A stretch of DNA of 64,000 nt from an uncultured Microbacterium sp. (GCA_913774845.1 CAJYJO010000014.1:86636-150635), one strand, 5' to 3'. Positions 1 to 9,455 are shown, numbered from the stretch's first letter. Notes: a model not told the origin generated them from the letters alone. Numbers and translations: made by a program.

Positions 1-762
1 CTCGCCTCCGAACGAACCCGTGTCTCCGACGAGGCGGGTGTTGTCGGCGGGGACCGGGTCGACCGCCGCGCGGGCGACCTCTGCGGCGAACTCCGAGACG
101 TTGTAGAGCTTGCCGGCGTCTTCGCGGCGGGCCGAGATGGCGCCGGGGTTCGCCCGCTCCAGGAGGGTGGCCGTGATGGTGCCCTCGATCATGTCGCCCG
201 AGACGACCGTGAAACCGATGCCGCGCTCCTCGAGGGCCGGGATCTTCTCGCGCAGCGCGTCTTCGCCGGCGCGCTTGGACAGGGCGACCGGCTCGTACTC
301 GGGCATGGTCGGGGTGGTCCGGATGAAGTGCGCCTGGTGGCTGGTGACGAAGACCACGCGCGCATCGTCTTTCAGCAGCGGCAGGGCCGTCTCGAGGACG
401 TTCACCTGCGCGTCGCGGTTGAGCACGAGCGCGTAGTCCTCGGCCATGCCCGACTCCATGCCGCCCGAGGCGTTGAGCACGAGGATGTCGAGACCGCCGA
501 ACGTGCGCTCGACCTCGCCGAACATCGCCGTGACCGACTCGGGATCGGTGAGATCCGCCCCGACGACGAGGGCCTCGACGCCGAGCTCGCGCAGCTGCGC
601 GGCGAGCTTCTCGGCGCGGGGCGCCTTGTTGCGGAAGTTGATGACGACGTTCGCGCCGGCCTCGGCGAAGTAACGGACGGTGTCGGCACCGATTCCGCGC
701 GACGAACCGGTGACGAGAGCGGTCTTGCCGCTCAGGGAGCCGGACGGGAGGGTCTGGGACAC
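1..762 (-). CDS. SDR family oxidoreductase (3' end outside window)
   Basis: A short-chain dehydrogenase/reductase, 254 residues visible, running off the left edge. The N-terminus has the Rossmann glycine motif TGSSRGIG at about residues 18-25, followed by a beta-strand/helix pattern typical of NAD(P)-binding SDRs. A segment starting LVLNASGG resembles the usual NNAG region. The catalytic S-Y-K is altered or unclear: the SHQAH stretch and the region around EYEPVALSKR suggest a Y-x-x-x-x-x-K like motif. The GTG start at 762 is preceded by AGGAG. A TAGGCT hexamer at 815-820 could be its -10. The substrate is not predictable. Confidence 0.85.
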   Translation of the reverse strand, partial: MSQTLPSGSLSGKTALVTGSSRGIGADTVRYFAEAGANVVINFRNKAPRAEKLAAQLRELGVEALVVGADLTDPESVTAMFGEVERTFGGLDILVLNASGGMESGMAEDYALVLNRDAQVNVLETALPLLKDDARVVFVTSHQAHFIRTTPTMPEYEPVALSKRAGEDALREKIPALEERGIGFTVVSGDMIEGTITATLLERANPGAISARREDAGKLYNVSEFAAEVARAAVDPVPADNTRLVGDTGSFGGE

Positions 763-901
763 GGGAGTTCTCCTGACGAGATCGAAACGGGGGGCGCCGC
801 GGCGCACGCGAACCAGCCTACCGATGGGGTCCGTCCCGGCCCCGCCCCGCGCGGAGGAGACGGTGACCGCGCGTGCTACGTTCACGAGCGGAGGCCCGAC
901 C

Positions 902-1714
902 ATGAACGCAACGCCCGCAACGCGGCATCCGTACCTCTCCGGGCCCGCTCCGCGCGTGCTCGCGCACCGCGGGCTGGTGACCCCGGAGGCCGCCGCCCAC
1001 GGCGTCGCCGAGAACTCCTTCGCCGCGGTCGCCGCAGCGCACGCCGCGGGTGCGGTCTACGTCGAGTCCGACTGCCACCTCACCGCCGATGGCGAGGTCG
1101 TGCTGTTCCACGACGACGATCTGCAACGCGTCGCCGACGACCCGCGCAGGATCGCCGACGTGCGCCTGCACGAACTGGAGGAGCTGATGTCGGAGCGCGG
1201 AGGTCTCGTCACCCTGGCCCAGGCGCTCGATGCCTTCCCCGACGTGCGTTTCAATCTCGACGTCAAGGCGGCGGCCGCGGCAGAGGGTGTGGGACGCCTC
1301 GTCGCCCCGCACGCCGAGCGAGTCCTGGTCACCAGCTTCTCGGACGAACGACGCCGGGTCGCCCTGGGCGCCGCGCGAGCGGCCGGAGCAGTCCCCTCCC
1401 CGGCCACGTCCCCGGGATCCGGGACCGTGGCGCGGCTCCTCGCCGCGCGCGCCCTGCGGCAGAGTCGCCGGGTCGCCGCGCTGCTGGACGGCCTCGACGC
1501 CCTGCAGGTCCCGGAACGTCAGGGCCCGATCCGCGTGGTGACCGCGGGGCTCATCCGCGATGCGCACGCCGCCGGCGTCGAGGTCCACGTGTGGACCGTC
1601 AACGCCGTCGAGGACATGGATCGACTGCTCGATCTGGGCGTCGACGGCCTCGTCACCGACCGCAGCGACCTCGCTCTCACCCGGGTGAACAGACGGGGAA
1701 CGACAGCTGTCTGA
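902..1714 (+). CDS. Glycerophosphodiester phosphodiesterase (GDPD family)
   Basis: This 270-residue protein hydrolyses glycerophosphodiesters to glycerol-3-phosphate plus an alcohol. The GDPD TIM-barrel signature is present: HRG at residues 22-24, ENS at 37-39, E55-x-D57 for the metal, and H70 in LFHDDD. The C-terminal HVWTVN strand and the DGLVTD strand are also family marks. There is no signal peptide, so it is probably cytosolic. GGAGG lies about 9 nt before the ATG, and a TACGTT -10 candidate is at 877-882. It is divergent from the SDR gene and ends about 90 bp before rbpA. Confidence 0.92.
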   Translation: MNATPATRHPYLSGPAPRVLAHRGLVTPEAAAHGVAENSFAAVAAAHAAGAVYVESDCHLTADGEVVLFHDDDLQRVADDPRRIADVRLHELEELMSERGGLVTLAQALDAFPDVRFNLDVKAAAAAEGVGRLVAPHAERVLVTSFSDERRRVALGAARAAGAVPSPATSPGSGTVARLLAARALRQSRRVAALLDGLDALQVPERQGPIRVVTAGLIRDAHAAGVEVHVWTVNAVEDMDRLLDLGVDGLVTDRSDLALTRVNRRGTTAV

Positions 1715-1750
1715 GCATCCTCTGTGAAAGGCGCCGAGACGCGCGGAGTT

Positions 1751-1777
1751 CGAATAGAGCGCACAGGTCGGAGCGTT
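1751..1777 (+). promoter_or_regulatory. Candidate sigma-R/sigma-H type promoter of rbpA
   Basis: CGAAT (1751-1755), a 19-bp spacer, then GTT (1775-1777) matches the actinobacterial ECF sigma-R consensus (GGAAT-N18-GTT) with one mismatch and one extra base. rbpA is known to belong to that regulon in Streptomyces. A TATACA at 1777-1782 could instead serve as a vegetative -10. Confidence 0.4.
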
Positions 1778-1807
1778 ATACATGGTGACCGACGAGAGGA
1801 CCACACA

Positions 1808-2179
1808 ATGGCAGACCGCAGTCTCCGCGGCATCCGACTCGGCGCCCAGAGCCTCCAGAGCGAAGACGGCGTCGTGTTCCACGACCGTGCACAGCACACC
1901 TACACCTGCAGCACCTGCGGACGCGACACCGTCCTGACCTTCGCCGCCGACGCGGAGGTCCCCGACGCCTGGGAGTGCCGTACCTGCGGCGCAGAGGCAC
2001 TGCTCCGTATCGGCGACGGCACCGCGACCGTCGACCACAGTGCCGACAAGGCCGCGCGCACCCACTGGGACATGCTGCTCGAGCGCCGCACCATCCCCGA
2101 ACTCGAGGAGCTGCTCGAGGAGCGCCTCGCTTTCGTCCGCGCCCGTCGTGGCGCCGGCGGCGAGAAGCTCAGCGCCTGA
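1808..2179 (+). CDS. rbpA: RNA polymerase-binding protein RbpA
   Basis: RbpA is an essential actinobacterial RNA polymerase accessory protein that binds the primary sigma factor and stabilises the open promoter complex. This copy has 123 residues, the usual length. It starts MADRSLRG, contains two CxxC pairs (C34/C37 and C57/C60) in the core domain, and ends with the sigma-interaction helix ERRTIPELEELLEERL. It stands alone between a GDPD gene and a strong bidirectional terminator. GAGAGGA is the likely ribosome binding site. Confidence 0.97.
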   Translation: MADRSLRGIRLGAQSLQSEDGVVFHDRAQHTYTCSTCGRDTVLTFAADAEVPDAWECRTCGAEALLRIGDGTATVDHSADKAARTHWDMLLERRTIPELEELLEERLAFVRARRGAGGEKLSA

Positions 2180-2190
2180 CGCCCCCCTCA

Positions 2191-2234
2191 CGACGAAGAC
2201 GCCGGTCCCCGCACGGGGGCCGGCGTCTTCGTCG
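2191..2234. terminator. Bidirectional terminator, rbpA / lnt
   Basis: A 20-bp hairpin with one G-T wobble: left arm 2191-2210, GCAC loop, right arm 2215-2234. It lies between convergent rbpA and lnt, so it can serve both strands. Confidence 0.85.
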
Positions 2235-2279
2235 TCGCCGCCCGTTGCGGGCGATCCGGCGTCCGCGCCCGAGCGCCGG

Positions 2280-3845
2280 TCAGCGCGAGCCCGCTGCTCG
2301 CCGCGAACGGACCGCCGCGACGAGACCCGCCGCGAGCAGCCCGACGACGCTCCCCCAGCCGAGCACGATCTTCACCGCCGGTCCGATGAGCACCGCAGGG
2401 GTGAGTCCCGACCGCAGCGGCACGTCGGTCAGCATATGCCCGGCCGTGTCGATCGGCAGCTCGTCGAGGGTCGACCCGTCCGGGGCGATGACCTGACTGG
2501 TTCCGACGGTCGACAGGTTCACCACGCTGCGGCCGGTCTCGATGGCCCGCATCCGCGCGAAGGCGAGCTGCTGGAGGTTCTCGTCGGTCCCTCGGAAGTC
2601 GGCATTGTTCGTCTGGAACATGTACACCTCGGCGCCGTCGTCGGCACCGTCCCACACCACGTCGTCGTAGATGACGTCGAAGCAGATCGCCAGGCCCACC
2701 GCGACGCCGTTCACGTCGATCACGGGAGAGGCGGTACCGGGGGTGTACTCGCGTCCGATGAGACCGATCAGGTCGGGGGCGAACGGCTCCCAGAAGGCAC
2801 GATCGGGAACGTATTCGCCGAACGGGACGGGATTGCGCTTGTCGTAGGTTGATCCGACCTGTCCCTCGGCCGTCCACAACAGGGAGGAGTTGAACAGGTC
2901 CGATCCGCGCTCGGTGACCGCGGACACGAGCAACGGAGCCTGCAGTCGTCGCGAGAGCTCCGCGAGGACCGCCGAGGTCGCCCGGTTCGACGTCGGGTCG
3001 CTGTCGACCCCGCCCTCGGGCCAGAGGAGCACGTCCATCCGCTCCCCGAAGAGCGGGGCGGATGCCGCGAGCTGGGCGTCGAGCACCGCGTTGCGGGTGC
3101 GCTGGTCGAAGTAGCCCGCGGGCCCGTTGCCCTGCACGGCGCCCACGCGCATCGATCCGCTGTCGGTCGTGGGGAACTGCGGGAGGGCCAGGAGGACGAC
3201 GAGCAGGACGGCGGAGGGGATGGCCGACAGTCCGCGTCGCAGATGCCCGCGACGGACGACCTCGATGAGCATCGCGCACAGCAGGACCGTGAGGAAGGAC
3301 AGCCCGGACATGCCCACCCACGACGCGACCTCGGCGAGGGGGCCGTTGACCTGCGAGACGCCGACGCGCCCCCACGGGAAGCCCCCGTACGGCCAGGAGC
3401 CCACGACCTGCTCGCGCAGCGTCCACAACCCCGCCACCAGCGCGGGGAGAGCGAGGAGGCGTCCCCATCGGCCGGGCGCGATCCGTGGCATCCATCGGTA
3501 GGCCAGGGCGATCGGGACGGCGAACACCGCTGTCAGCAGCGCCTCCAGGGTCGCCAGCGCGATCCACGGGACGGGGCCGAGGTAGCGGGCCGTGAACAGC
3601 AGGTTGACCGAGAAGAAGGCCGCCCCGAAGAGGAAGCCGATGAGCGCGGCCGACCAGAAGCGGCGGCCGACGAGCGTCACGAGCGCCAGCGCGACCGCCG
3701 GGAACGCCATCGGCCACCACGCGAGAGCGGGGAACGCCGTCACCAGCAGCAAGCCCGAGACCACGGCCGCAGGAGCGGCGAAGGCCAGCCGCAGCAGCGG
3801 TGCGGCCGGCGTCGGCGAACCGACGGTCGCGGACGAACGGGTCAT
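2280..3845 (-). CDS. lnt: Apolipoprotein N-acyltransferase
   Basis: Lnt adds the third acyl chain to the N-terminal cysteine of lipoproteins in the cytoplasmic membrane. The 521-residue protein has an N-terminal half of about six hydrophobic segments followed by a nitrilase (carbon-nitrogen hydrolase) domain. The catalytic triad is visible: Glu in LWPEGG, Lys in YDKRNPVPFGEY and Cys in ICFDVIYDD. A last hydrophobic segment and RSRR tail end it. Its ATG overlaps the TGA of the upstream helicase by 4 bp, so it is translationally coupled as last gene of the pafB-to-lnt run. Confidence 0.95.
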   Translation of the reverse strand: MTRSSATVGSPTPAAPLLRLAFAAPAAVVSGLLLVTAFPALAWWPMAFPAVALALVTLVGRRFWSAALIGFLFGAAFFSVNLLFTARYLGPVPWIALATLEALLTAVFAVPIALAYRWMPRIAPGRWGRLLALPALVAGLWTLREQVVGSWPYGGFPWGRVGVSQVNGPLAEVASWVGMSGLSFLTVLLCAMLIEVVRRGHLRRGLSAIPSAVLLVVLLALPQFPTTDSGSMRVGAVQGNGPAGYFDQRTRNAVLDAQLAASAPLFGERMDVLLWPEGGVDSDPTSNRATSAVLAELSRRLQAPLLVSAVTERGSDLFNSSLLWTAEGQVGSTYDKRNPVPFGEYVPDRAFWEPFAPDLIGLIGREYTPGTASPVIDVNGVAVGLAICFDVIYDDVVWDGADDGAEVYMFQTNNADFRGTDENLQQLAFARMRAIETGRSVVNLSTVGTSQVIAPDGSTLDELPIDTAGHMLTDVPLRSGLTPAVLIGPAVKIVLGWGSVVGLLAAGLVAAVRSRRAAGSR

Positions 3846-6325
3846 GCCGAGGTGTAGGCCACGATCCCGCGCCGGACGGCATCGAGCGCGGTGCGGGCGG
3901 TCTTGGCGAGCTTGGGCTCGGCGACGAGCGAGATCTGATCGAGCAGGTCGATCGTCTGCTTCGCCCACCGGACGAAGTCGCCCGCGGCCATGTCGGCCAG
4001 GGTCAGCACGCTGTCGAGCGGTAGCCCCTTCGCCCACGCGTGCATCGCCGGGGCCAGCCCCGACGCCGGAGACTCGGAGCCGGGGAGACGGTGATCGCGC
4101 TCGAGGTCGTCGAGCTCCTGCCAGAGGGTCTGCGTGGCATCGAGGGCCCCGCGGAACGCACCGCGCGGCAGCCCCCGCTCCCCCGGCCCGGCCTCGTCGC
4201 GGCGCGGCTCGTACACGAGACAGCACGCGAGCGCGGCCAACGAGGGGGCGTCGAGTCCCTCCCACAGTCCCTGACGCAGGGATTCGGCCACGAGGAGGTC
4301 GCGTTCGCCGTAGATGCGACGCATCGTGCGACCCGCGCGGGTCAGCACGGTGTCGCCGTCTTGTTCGATGGCCACGTACTCGAGGGCGGCGAGCACCTCG
4401 ACCACGCGGTCGAAGACGCGCGCGACGGTGCCGGTGCGCTGGTCGATCTGGTGACGGGTCTTGTCGGTGGTGCGCTTGAGCTTCCAGTAGCGCTCGGCCC
4501 AGCGCGCGTGCGACTCGCGATCCGGGCACGTGTGGCAGGGGTGGCGCTGCATGCGCTTGCGCAGCGACTGGATCTGCTGCTGACGCTCGTCGCGCAGTCG
4601 GCGAGGGGCCGTGGCGTCGCGCCGGTTGATCTTCTCGAGATCGCTGAGCTCGCGACGGATGGTCGAGTACTCGCGGAAGTCACCGCGGTCGCACGTCATG
4701 GCCTTCTCGTAGCCGGCGAGGGACTCCTCGGCCTCTTTCACCTGGCGGGCGAGGCCGACGACCGAGCGGTCGGCCTGGAACTGCGCGAACGACGACTCGA
4801 GGATCTCGCGGGCCCGTGCCCGGCCGAACTGGTCGATGAGGTTCACGGCCATGTTGTAGGTGGGCCGGAAGCTCGAGTTGAGCGGATAGGTGCGCCGCGA
4901 GGCGAGCGCGGCCACCGACTGGGGATCGAGCCCCTCGGTGAACTGCACGACGGCGTGACCCTCGACGTCGATGCCGCGACGACCGGCGCGACCGGTGAGC
5001 TGGGTGTACTCCCCCGACGTGATCGCGACGCGGGCTTCGCCGTTGAACTTCTCGAGCTTCTCGAGCACCACCGTGCGCGCGGGCATGTTGATGCCCAGGG
5101 CGAGCGTCTCGGTCGCGAAGACGACCTTCACGAGCTTGCGGCGGAACAGCTCCTCGACCACCTCTTTGAAAGCCGGTAGCAGTCCGGCGTGGTGCGCGGC
5201 CATGCCGCGTTCGAGGTTGTCGCGCCACTCCCAGAAGTGCAGCACCGCGAGGTCTTCGTCCTTCAGAGTGAAGGTCAGCTCGTCGACGATCTGGCGGATC
5301 TCGACGCGCTCCTCGGCGGAGGTGAGCCGGACGTTGGCACGGCGCAGCTGCTGCACGGCGGCATCGCACCCGGCCCGGCTGAAGATGAAGAAGATCGCGG
5401 GCAGCAGGTGGTTGCGCTGCAGCAGCTCGACGACCTCGGGCCGGTCGATGCGTTCGATGCGCGGGCCCTGCTGCGCGCGGAGCGGCTTGTGCCCGCCGCG
5501 ACGCTGATGGGCGTGGCGCGGACCGCCCGCGTGGCGCTGGGAACGGTACTCCTGCGCGCGACGGTTGTTCTCGTAGCCGCCGGCGTTGCCGCCGCGGATG
5601 CGCAGGAGCTCCTGGTTGACCTGGGCGGTGGCGACCCCGGCGCGATCGTCGAACAGCGGCAACAGGTCGCCGCGCACGAGCACGTGCTGTTCGAGGGGAA
5701 CGGGGCGGGTCTCGGACACGATGACCTCGGTGTCGCCGCGCACGGTGTCGAGCCAGTCGCCGAACTCCTCCGCATTCGACACCGTCGCCGACAACGACAC
5801 CAGCTTCACGGACGGCGGGAGGTGGATGATCACTTCCTCCCACACGGCGCCGCGGAAGCGGTCGGCGAGATAGTGCACCTCGTCCATCACCACGAATCGC
5901 AGACCCCGCAGCGCCGGCGAGTCGGCGTACAGCATGTTGCGCAGCACCTCGGTGGTCATCACGACGATCCGGGCCGAGGCGTTGATGTTGGTGTCGCCGG
6001 TGAGCAGGCCCACCTCGTCGTCGCCGTAGACCTCCTGCAGCTCGTGGAACTTCTGGTTCGACAGCGCCTTGATGGGCGTGGTGTAGAACGCCTTGTCACC
6101 GGGCTCGAGCATCGCGAGGTGGATCGCGAACTCGCCGACGATGGTCTTGCCCGCGCCGGTGGGAGCCGCGACGAGGACACTGCGCCCGTCCTCCAGGGCG
6201 TGGCATCCGGCGATCTGGAAGTCGTCGAGCTCGAAGCGCTGCATCTCGGCGAAGTCGGCCGTGTGCGGGTGCGTCGAACGGGCGCTGGCGCGGGCGAAGC
6301 GCTCGGCCGGGGAGGGTCCGCTCAC
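3842..6325 (-). CDS. helY: Ski2-like DEVH-box RNA helicase (HelY family)
   Basis: A superfamily 2 ATP-dependent helicase of 827 residues. Motif I APTGAGKT is at about residues 54-61, the DEVH box sits in VMDEVHYL, motif III is SLSAT, and motif VI is TQLTGRAGRRGID. The C-terminal third has the DSHCT-type domain of Mtr4/Ski2/HelY and a CHTC cysteine pair. The likely role is RNA or DNA remodelling. GTG start overlaps the tatC TGA by 4 bp. The position directly after tatA-tatC is the same as helY in M. tuberculosis. Confidence 0.93.
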   Translation of the reverse strand: MSGPSPAERFARASARSTHPHTADFAEMQRFELDDFQIAGCHALEDGRSVLVAAPTGAGKTIVGEFAIHLAMLEPGDKAFYTTPIKALSNQKFHELQEVYGDDEVGLLTGDTNINASARIVVMTTEVLRNMLYADSPALRGLRFVVMDEVHYLADRFRGAVWEEVIIHLPPSVKLVSLSATVSNAEEFGDWLDTVRGDTEVIVSETRPVPLEQHVLVRGDLLPLFDDRAGVATAQVNQELLRIRGGNAGGYENNRRAQEYRSQRHAGGPRHAHQRRGGHKPLRAQQGPRIERIDRPEVVELLQRNHLLPAIFFIFSRAGCDAAVQQLRRANVRLTSAEERVEIRQIVDELTFTLKDEDLAVLHFWEWRDNLERGMAAHHAGLLPAFKEVVEELFRRKLVKVVFATETLALGINMPARTVVLEKLEKFNGEARVAITSGEYTQLTGRAGRRGIDVEGHAVVQFTEGLDPQSVAALASRRTYPLNSSFRPTYNMAVNLIDQFGRARAREILESSFAQFQADRSVVGLARQVKEAEESLAGYEKAMTCDRGDFREYSTIRRELSDLEKINRRDATAPRRLRDERQQQIQSLRKRMQRHPCHTCPDRESHARWAERYWKLKRTTDKTRHQIDQRTGTVARVFDRVVEVLAALEYVAIEQDGDTVLTRAGRTMRRIYGERDLLVAESLRQGLWEGLDAPSLAALACCLVYEPRRDEAGPGERGLPRGAFRGALDATQTLWQELDDLERDHRLPGSESPASGLAPAMHAWAKGLPLDSVLTLADMAAGDFVRWAKQTIDLLDQISLVAEPKLAKTARTALDAVRRGIVAYTSA

Positions 6326-7140
6326 GCGACCGGTCCCGCGGGCATCTCGGCCGCCACGCGACGGGCCTTGCGGCGGTCGAACAGCAGCGACACCCCGGCC
6401 GCGGCGAAGAAGAGCACGACCAGGATGCCGGCCAGCATGAGCATGCTGACCACGTCGGCGGCCGGCGTGGCCAGGGCCGCGAAGACCGTCGCGATGAGGA
6501 TCGCGACCCGCCAGCCCTTGAGGATCGCCTTGCCGCTCATGATGCCGGCGACGTTGAGCGCCACGAGGAACACCGGCAGGACGAAGGACACCCCCACCAC
6601 GATGAGCAGCTTGAAGACGAAGTCGTAGTAATCGACGGCGTTGTAGAAGTTGACGCCGCCCTCGGGCGTGAAGCCCCACATCAGCTCGATCACGTGCGGG
6701 ACGATCAGCAGGCCCACCCAGCAGCCCACGAAGAAGAGGGGCACGGCGGATGCCACGAACCCGACCGTGTACCGGATCTCTTTCCGCGTGAGACCCGGCA
6801 TGATGAAGGCCCAGAGCTGCCACAACCAGACCGGCGCCGACAGGAAGATGCCGATCGAGAACGCGATCCGCATCCGCAGGTCGAAGGCGGAGGTGACCGA
6901 CGTGAAGTTCAGCGCGGAGAAGTCGTCGCCCCGTCGCTCGGCGATGACCCGGATGGGCTCGGTGATGAGGTGGATGATCGGATCGGTGATGATGAACGCG
7001 ACCACCATCCCGACCAGCAGGGCAGCGGCCGCGATCATGAGGCGCTTGCGCAGCTCGACGAGGTGTGCCCCGATCGACATGCGCTTGTCGCGTCGCGGCC
7101 CTTCGGGCAGGTCGATCCGCGGCGGTCCGGCGGTCGCCAC
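6322..7140 (-). CDS. tatC: Sec-independent protein translocase TatC
   Basis: TatC is the twin-arginine signal receptor of the Tat translocon. This copy has 272 residues and six predicted membrane segments. It carries the family motif HLVELRKRL near residue 27 and the conserved FTSVTSAFDLRMR and GLTRKEIR stretches. The GTG start lies 3 bp after the tatA stop, so it is in the same operon. Its stop overlaps the next gene. No tatB is seen, which is common in actinobacteria where tatB lies elsewhere. Confidence 0.96.
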   Translation of the reverse strand: MATAGPPRIDLPEGPRRDKRMSIGAHLVELRKRLMIAAAALLVGMVVAFIITDPIIHLITEPIRVIAERRGDDFSALNFTSVTSAFDLRMRIAFSIGIFLSAPVWLWQLWAFIMPGLTRKEIRYTVGFVASAVPLFFVGCWVGLLIVPHVIELMWGFTPEGGVNFYNAVDYYDFVFKLLIVVGVSFVLPVFLVALNVAGIMSGKAILKGWRVAILIATVFAALATPAADVVSMLMLAGILVVLFFAAAGVSLLFDRRKARRVAAEMPAGPVA

Positions 7141-7143
7141 CGG

Positions 7144-7395
7144 CTAGACGGTGGGGTCGGTCGACCTGCGCGGCTCGGGGGCGGCGGTCGACGCCGTACC
7201 GGTCTCGGTGGCGCGGGGGGCTTCGGACGAGGGGGCGACGTCGTCGTCGCGCTTCATCTCTTTCATCTCGCTCTTGAAGACGCGCGCGGACTGACCGACG
7301 CTCTTCGCGAGCGCGGGAAGCTTGGCGGCACCGAAGAGCAGGAGGATGACGGCCAGGAGGACAAGCAGGTGCCATCCGGTGAGGTTGCCGAACAT
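7144..7395 (-). CDS. tatA: Sec-independent protein translocase TatA
   Basis: TatA forms the Tat protein-conducting assembly. The 83-residue protein has a short N-terminal transmembrane helix (about residues 6-22), the FGAAKLP hinge, an amphipathic helix and a charged, Ser/Ala/Pro-rich tail. The ATG has AGGAG just upstream, and a TAGACT -10 candidate lies at 7430-7435, so tatA-tatC-helY-lnt may have its own promoter downstream of pafC. Confidence 0.95.
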   Translation of the reverse strand: MFGNLTGWHLLVLLAVILLLFGAAKLPALAKSVGQSARVFKSEMKEMKRDDDVAPSSEAPRATETGTASTAAPEPRRSTDPTV

Positions 7396-7485
7396 GAGGA
7401 CTCCTCTGTTTCTGTCGGGCGTGATGTTTAGTCTAACCCGCGCGTCCGTGCGGCGGCCCGACGCGCGGGAGCCTCCACGAACCGC

Positions 7486-8460
7486 TCAGGAACCGTCCGC
7501 GTACTGCGCGAGACCCGCAGCCGCCCAGTCGGCGGCCGCGCGCCGGGCACCGGACGGGTCCAGCAGCTCCACCTCGCCGCCACGGCGCGCCGCCAGACGC
7601 TTGAGGCTCTGCTCGTCGGCGAGACGGAGGGAGGCCACCGCCGTGTCGTCGTCGGCATCCTCGATCTCCGCGCGGTCGAGGTAGTCGGCCAGCAGAGGAG
7701 CCACGGCGCGCGGGAAGCGGAACCGCGCGACGACCTCGTCGTCGGCGGGGGCGAACAGCTCCGGCACCGGGTCGGCGCCGTGCACGGCCGGGATGTCGGT
7801 GAGAACGGGGTCGCTCACCCGGTCGAGATGGAACGTGCGCACCGCACGGCGCATGTGACACCAGCCCTGCAGGTACCACTGTCCGTTGGCGATGTGCACC
7901 TTGATCGGGTCGACCGTGCGGGCGGTGGGTCCGGCCCCCGGCGCCCGATAGGTGAAGGTGACCGCGACGTTCTCGCGCAGGGCGCGGTCGACGACGTCGC
8001 GCACCCCGTCCACCGGACCGGGGGCCACGATCACGGCGGGAGGGGCGGCCGCCGCGCCCCGGGCGAGCTTGCCGAGGAGACCTGCGACGAGGTCGTTGTC
8101 GCCGAAGCCCGGCAGGCTCCGCGCCAGCTGGAGACCCGCCAGCAGCGCCGCGGCCTCGCGCGCCGTCAGCCGCGGGGACCGCTCGAGACCGACCGTGTTG
8201 GTGATGGCGATGACGTCTTCGCGGTCGAGCAGGTCCCAGTCGATGTCGAACAGATCGTGGGGAAGCTGCCAGTATCCGCGCTCCCCGGGCAGGCCGATCA
8301 CGGTGAGCCGCTCGACCATGGCCCGCATCTCGCCGGGGGTCACGTCGAAGTCGGAGGCGGCCTCGACGACGGGGACCTCCCCCTTGCCGAGCAGATACGG
8401 CACGAGCTGCAGCAGCAGCGCAGCGCGATCGAGGGCCGCGACCGGCCGCTCGCCGCTCAC
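7486..8460 (-). CDS. pafC: WYL-domain regulator PafC
   Basis: PafC is half of the heterodimeric PafBC activator of the LexA/RecA-independent DNA damage response in mycobacteria. This 324-residue protein has an N-terminal winged-helix region and a WYL domain with the GQWYLQGWCH motif around residue 200. Its GTG start overlaps the pafB stop by 4 bp. The pair lies directly upstream of tatA, as in other actinobacteria, but no pafA is adjacent. Confidence 0.9.
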   Translation of the reverse strand: MSGERPVAALDRAALLLQLVPYLLGKGEVPVVEAASDFDVTPGEMRAMVERLTVIGLPGERGYWQLPHDLFDIDWDLLDREDVIAITNTVGLERSPRLTAREAAALLAGLQLARSLPGFGDNDLVAGLLGKLARGAAAAPPAVIVAPGPVDGVRDVVDRALRENVAVTFTYRAPGAGPTARTVDPIKVHIANGQWYLQGWCHMRRAVRTFHLDRVSDPVLTDIPAVHGADPVPELFAPADDEVVARFRFPRAVAPLLADYLDRAEIEDADDDTAVASLRLADEQSLKRLAARRGGEVELLDPSGARRAAADWAAAGLAQYADGS

Positions 8461-9449
8461 GCGGCACCCCCGTGCAGGGCGAGGGTGGCCCGGAGCCGGC
8501 GCACGACCTCGTCGCGGAGCTCGTCGGGGGCGACGACACGCACCTCCGGCCCGTAGGAGGCCAGCTCGTCGGCGAAGACGTGCAGGTCGACGTACGGGAC
8601 GATGATCCCCTGGGCCGCGTCCTCGGCACGACGCGCGAGACGCAGCGCGGCCTCGGTTCCCGGGTGCACCTCGAGCAGGGCGCGCTGGCGCTCGGCCACC
8701 TCGCGCAGACCCGCCAGGGCGCGATCGCCGGCCCCCTCCCGCAGCGACGCCGGGAACTTCTCGCGCGTGAGGACGACGTCGCCCACGACCCGCGACAGCA
8801 GGAAGGTGCGATCGGCATCCATGGTCAGGTCGAACCCGAACACGTGCCACCGGGCCTCGTACTCCAGCAGCGCGAGAGGGCGGATACGGCGTTCGCGCGG
8901 GTGCCCCTCGCCGGGGCGGAGGTAGGTGAAGGTGACGACCCGGCACTGCTCGATCGCGCGCTGGAAGGCGGCGAACGACGCGTCGCGCACGCGGATGCGG
9001 GGCGCGTATCCGATGATCGGCTCGTCGACGGCGATGCCGAGGGCGCGGATCTTGCGCAGCCCGCTGCGCGCGTCGGCCGAGAGCGACTCGCTCCCCCAGA
9101 CGCCGCCTGCGATGTTGAGCAGGGCGACCTCCGCGGGGCTGAACGTGATGTCGGCCGGCAGCGCGTACTCGGCGGTCGGGACGCGGTAGCGCGCCTCGCG
9201 CAGGTCGTCGGGGTCGGCGTGGTTGCCGATCGTCTCGATGGGGACGCCGAGACCGCGGAGGTTCTCTTTGTCGCGCTCGAACATCTTCTCGAGCGCGTCC
9301 TTGGAAGCTCCGGCATCCAGCTGCTCGCGATAGCCCGCGACCGACGAGAGGATCGTGTCCTTCGTCAGCCCCTGCTCGGTCGCCATCAGGGCGACGACGA
9401 GGTTCACCAGACGCTCCTCGGGAGCGCTTCGGGACGCGGTGGCGGGCAC
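8457..9449 (-). CDS. pafB: WYL-domain regulator PafB
   Basis: The partner of PafC, 330 residues. It has an N-terminal helix-turn-helix region (VNLVVALMATEQGLTKD, residues about 15-31) and a WYL domain whose core reads RWHVFGFDL. It is predicted to work as a PafB-PafC complex. The GTG start is 6 nt after a TAGGAT hexamer with no Shine-Dalgarno, indicating a leaderless mRNA. The first gene of the pafB-pafC-tatA-tatC-helY-lnt run. Confidence 0.9.
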   Translation of the reverse strand: MPATASRSAPEERLVNLVVALMATEQGLTKDTILSSVAGYREQLDAGASKDALEKMFERDKENLRGLGVPIETIGNHADPDDLREARYRVPTAEYALPADITFSPAEVALLNIAGGVWGSESLSADARSGLRKIRALGIAVDEPIIGYAPRIRVRDASFAAFQRAIEQCRVVTFTYLRPGEGHPRERRIRPLALLEYEARWHVFGFDLTMDADRTFLLSRVVGDVVLTREKFPASLREGAGDRALAGLREVAERQRALLEVHPGTEAALRLARRAEDAAQGIIVPYVDLHVFADELASYGPEVRVVAPDELRDEVVRRLRATLALHGGAA

Positions 9450-9455
9450 CCGCCC

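Noticed and set aside
6326-7375. Open reading frame extension upstream of the Ski2-like helicase, giving an apparent 1177-residue protein
   Set aside because: It is the antisense-free shadow of tatC/tatA in another frame; homology begins at the GTG that overlaps the tatC stop by 4 bp.
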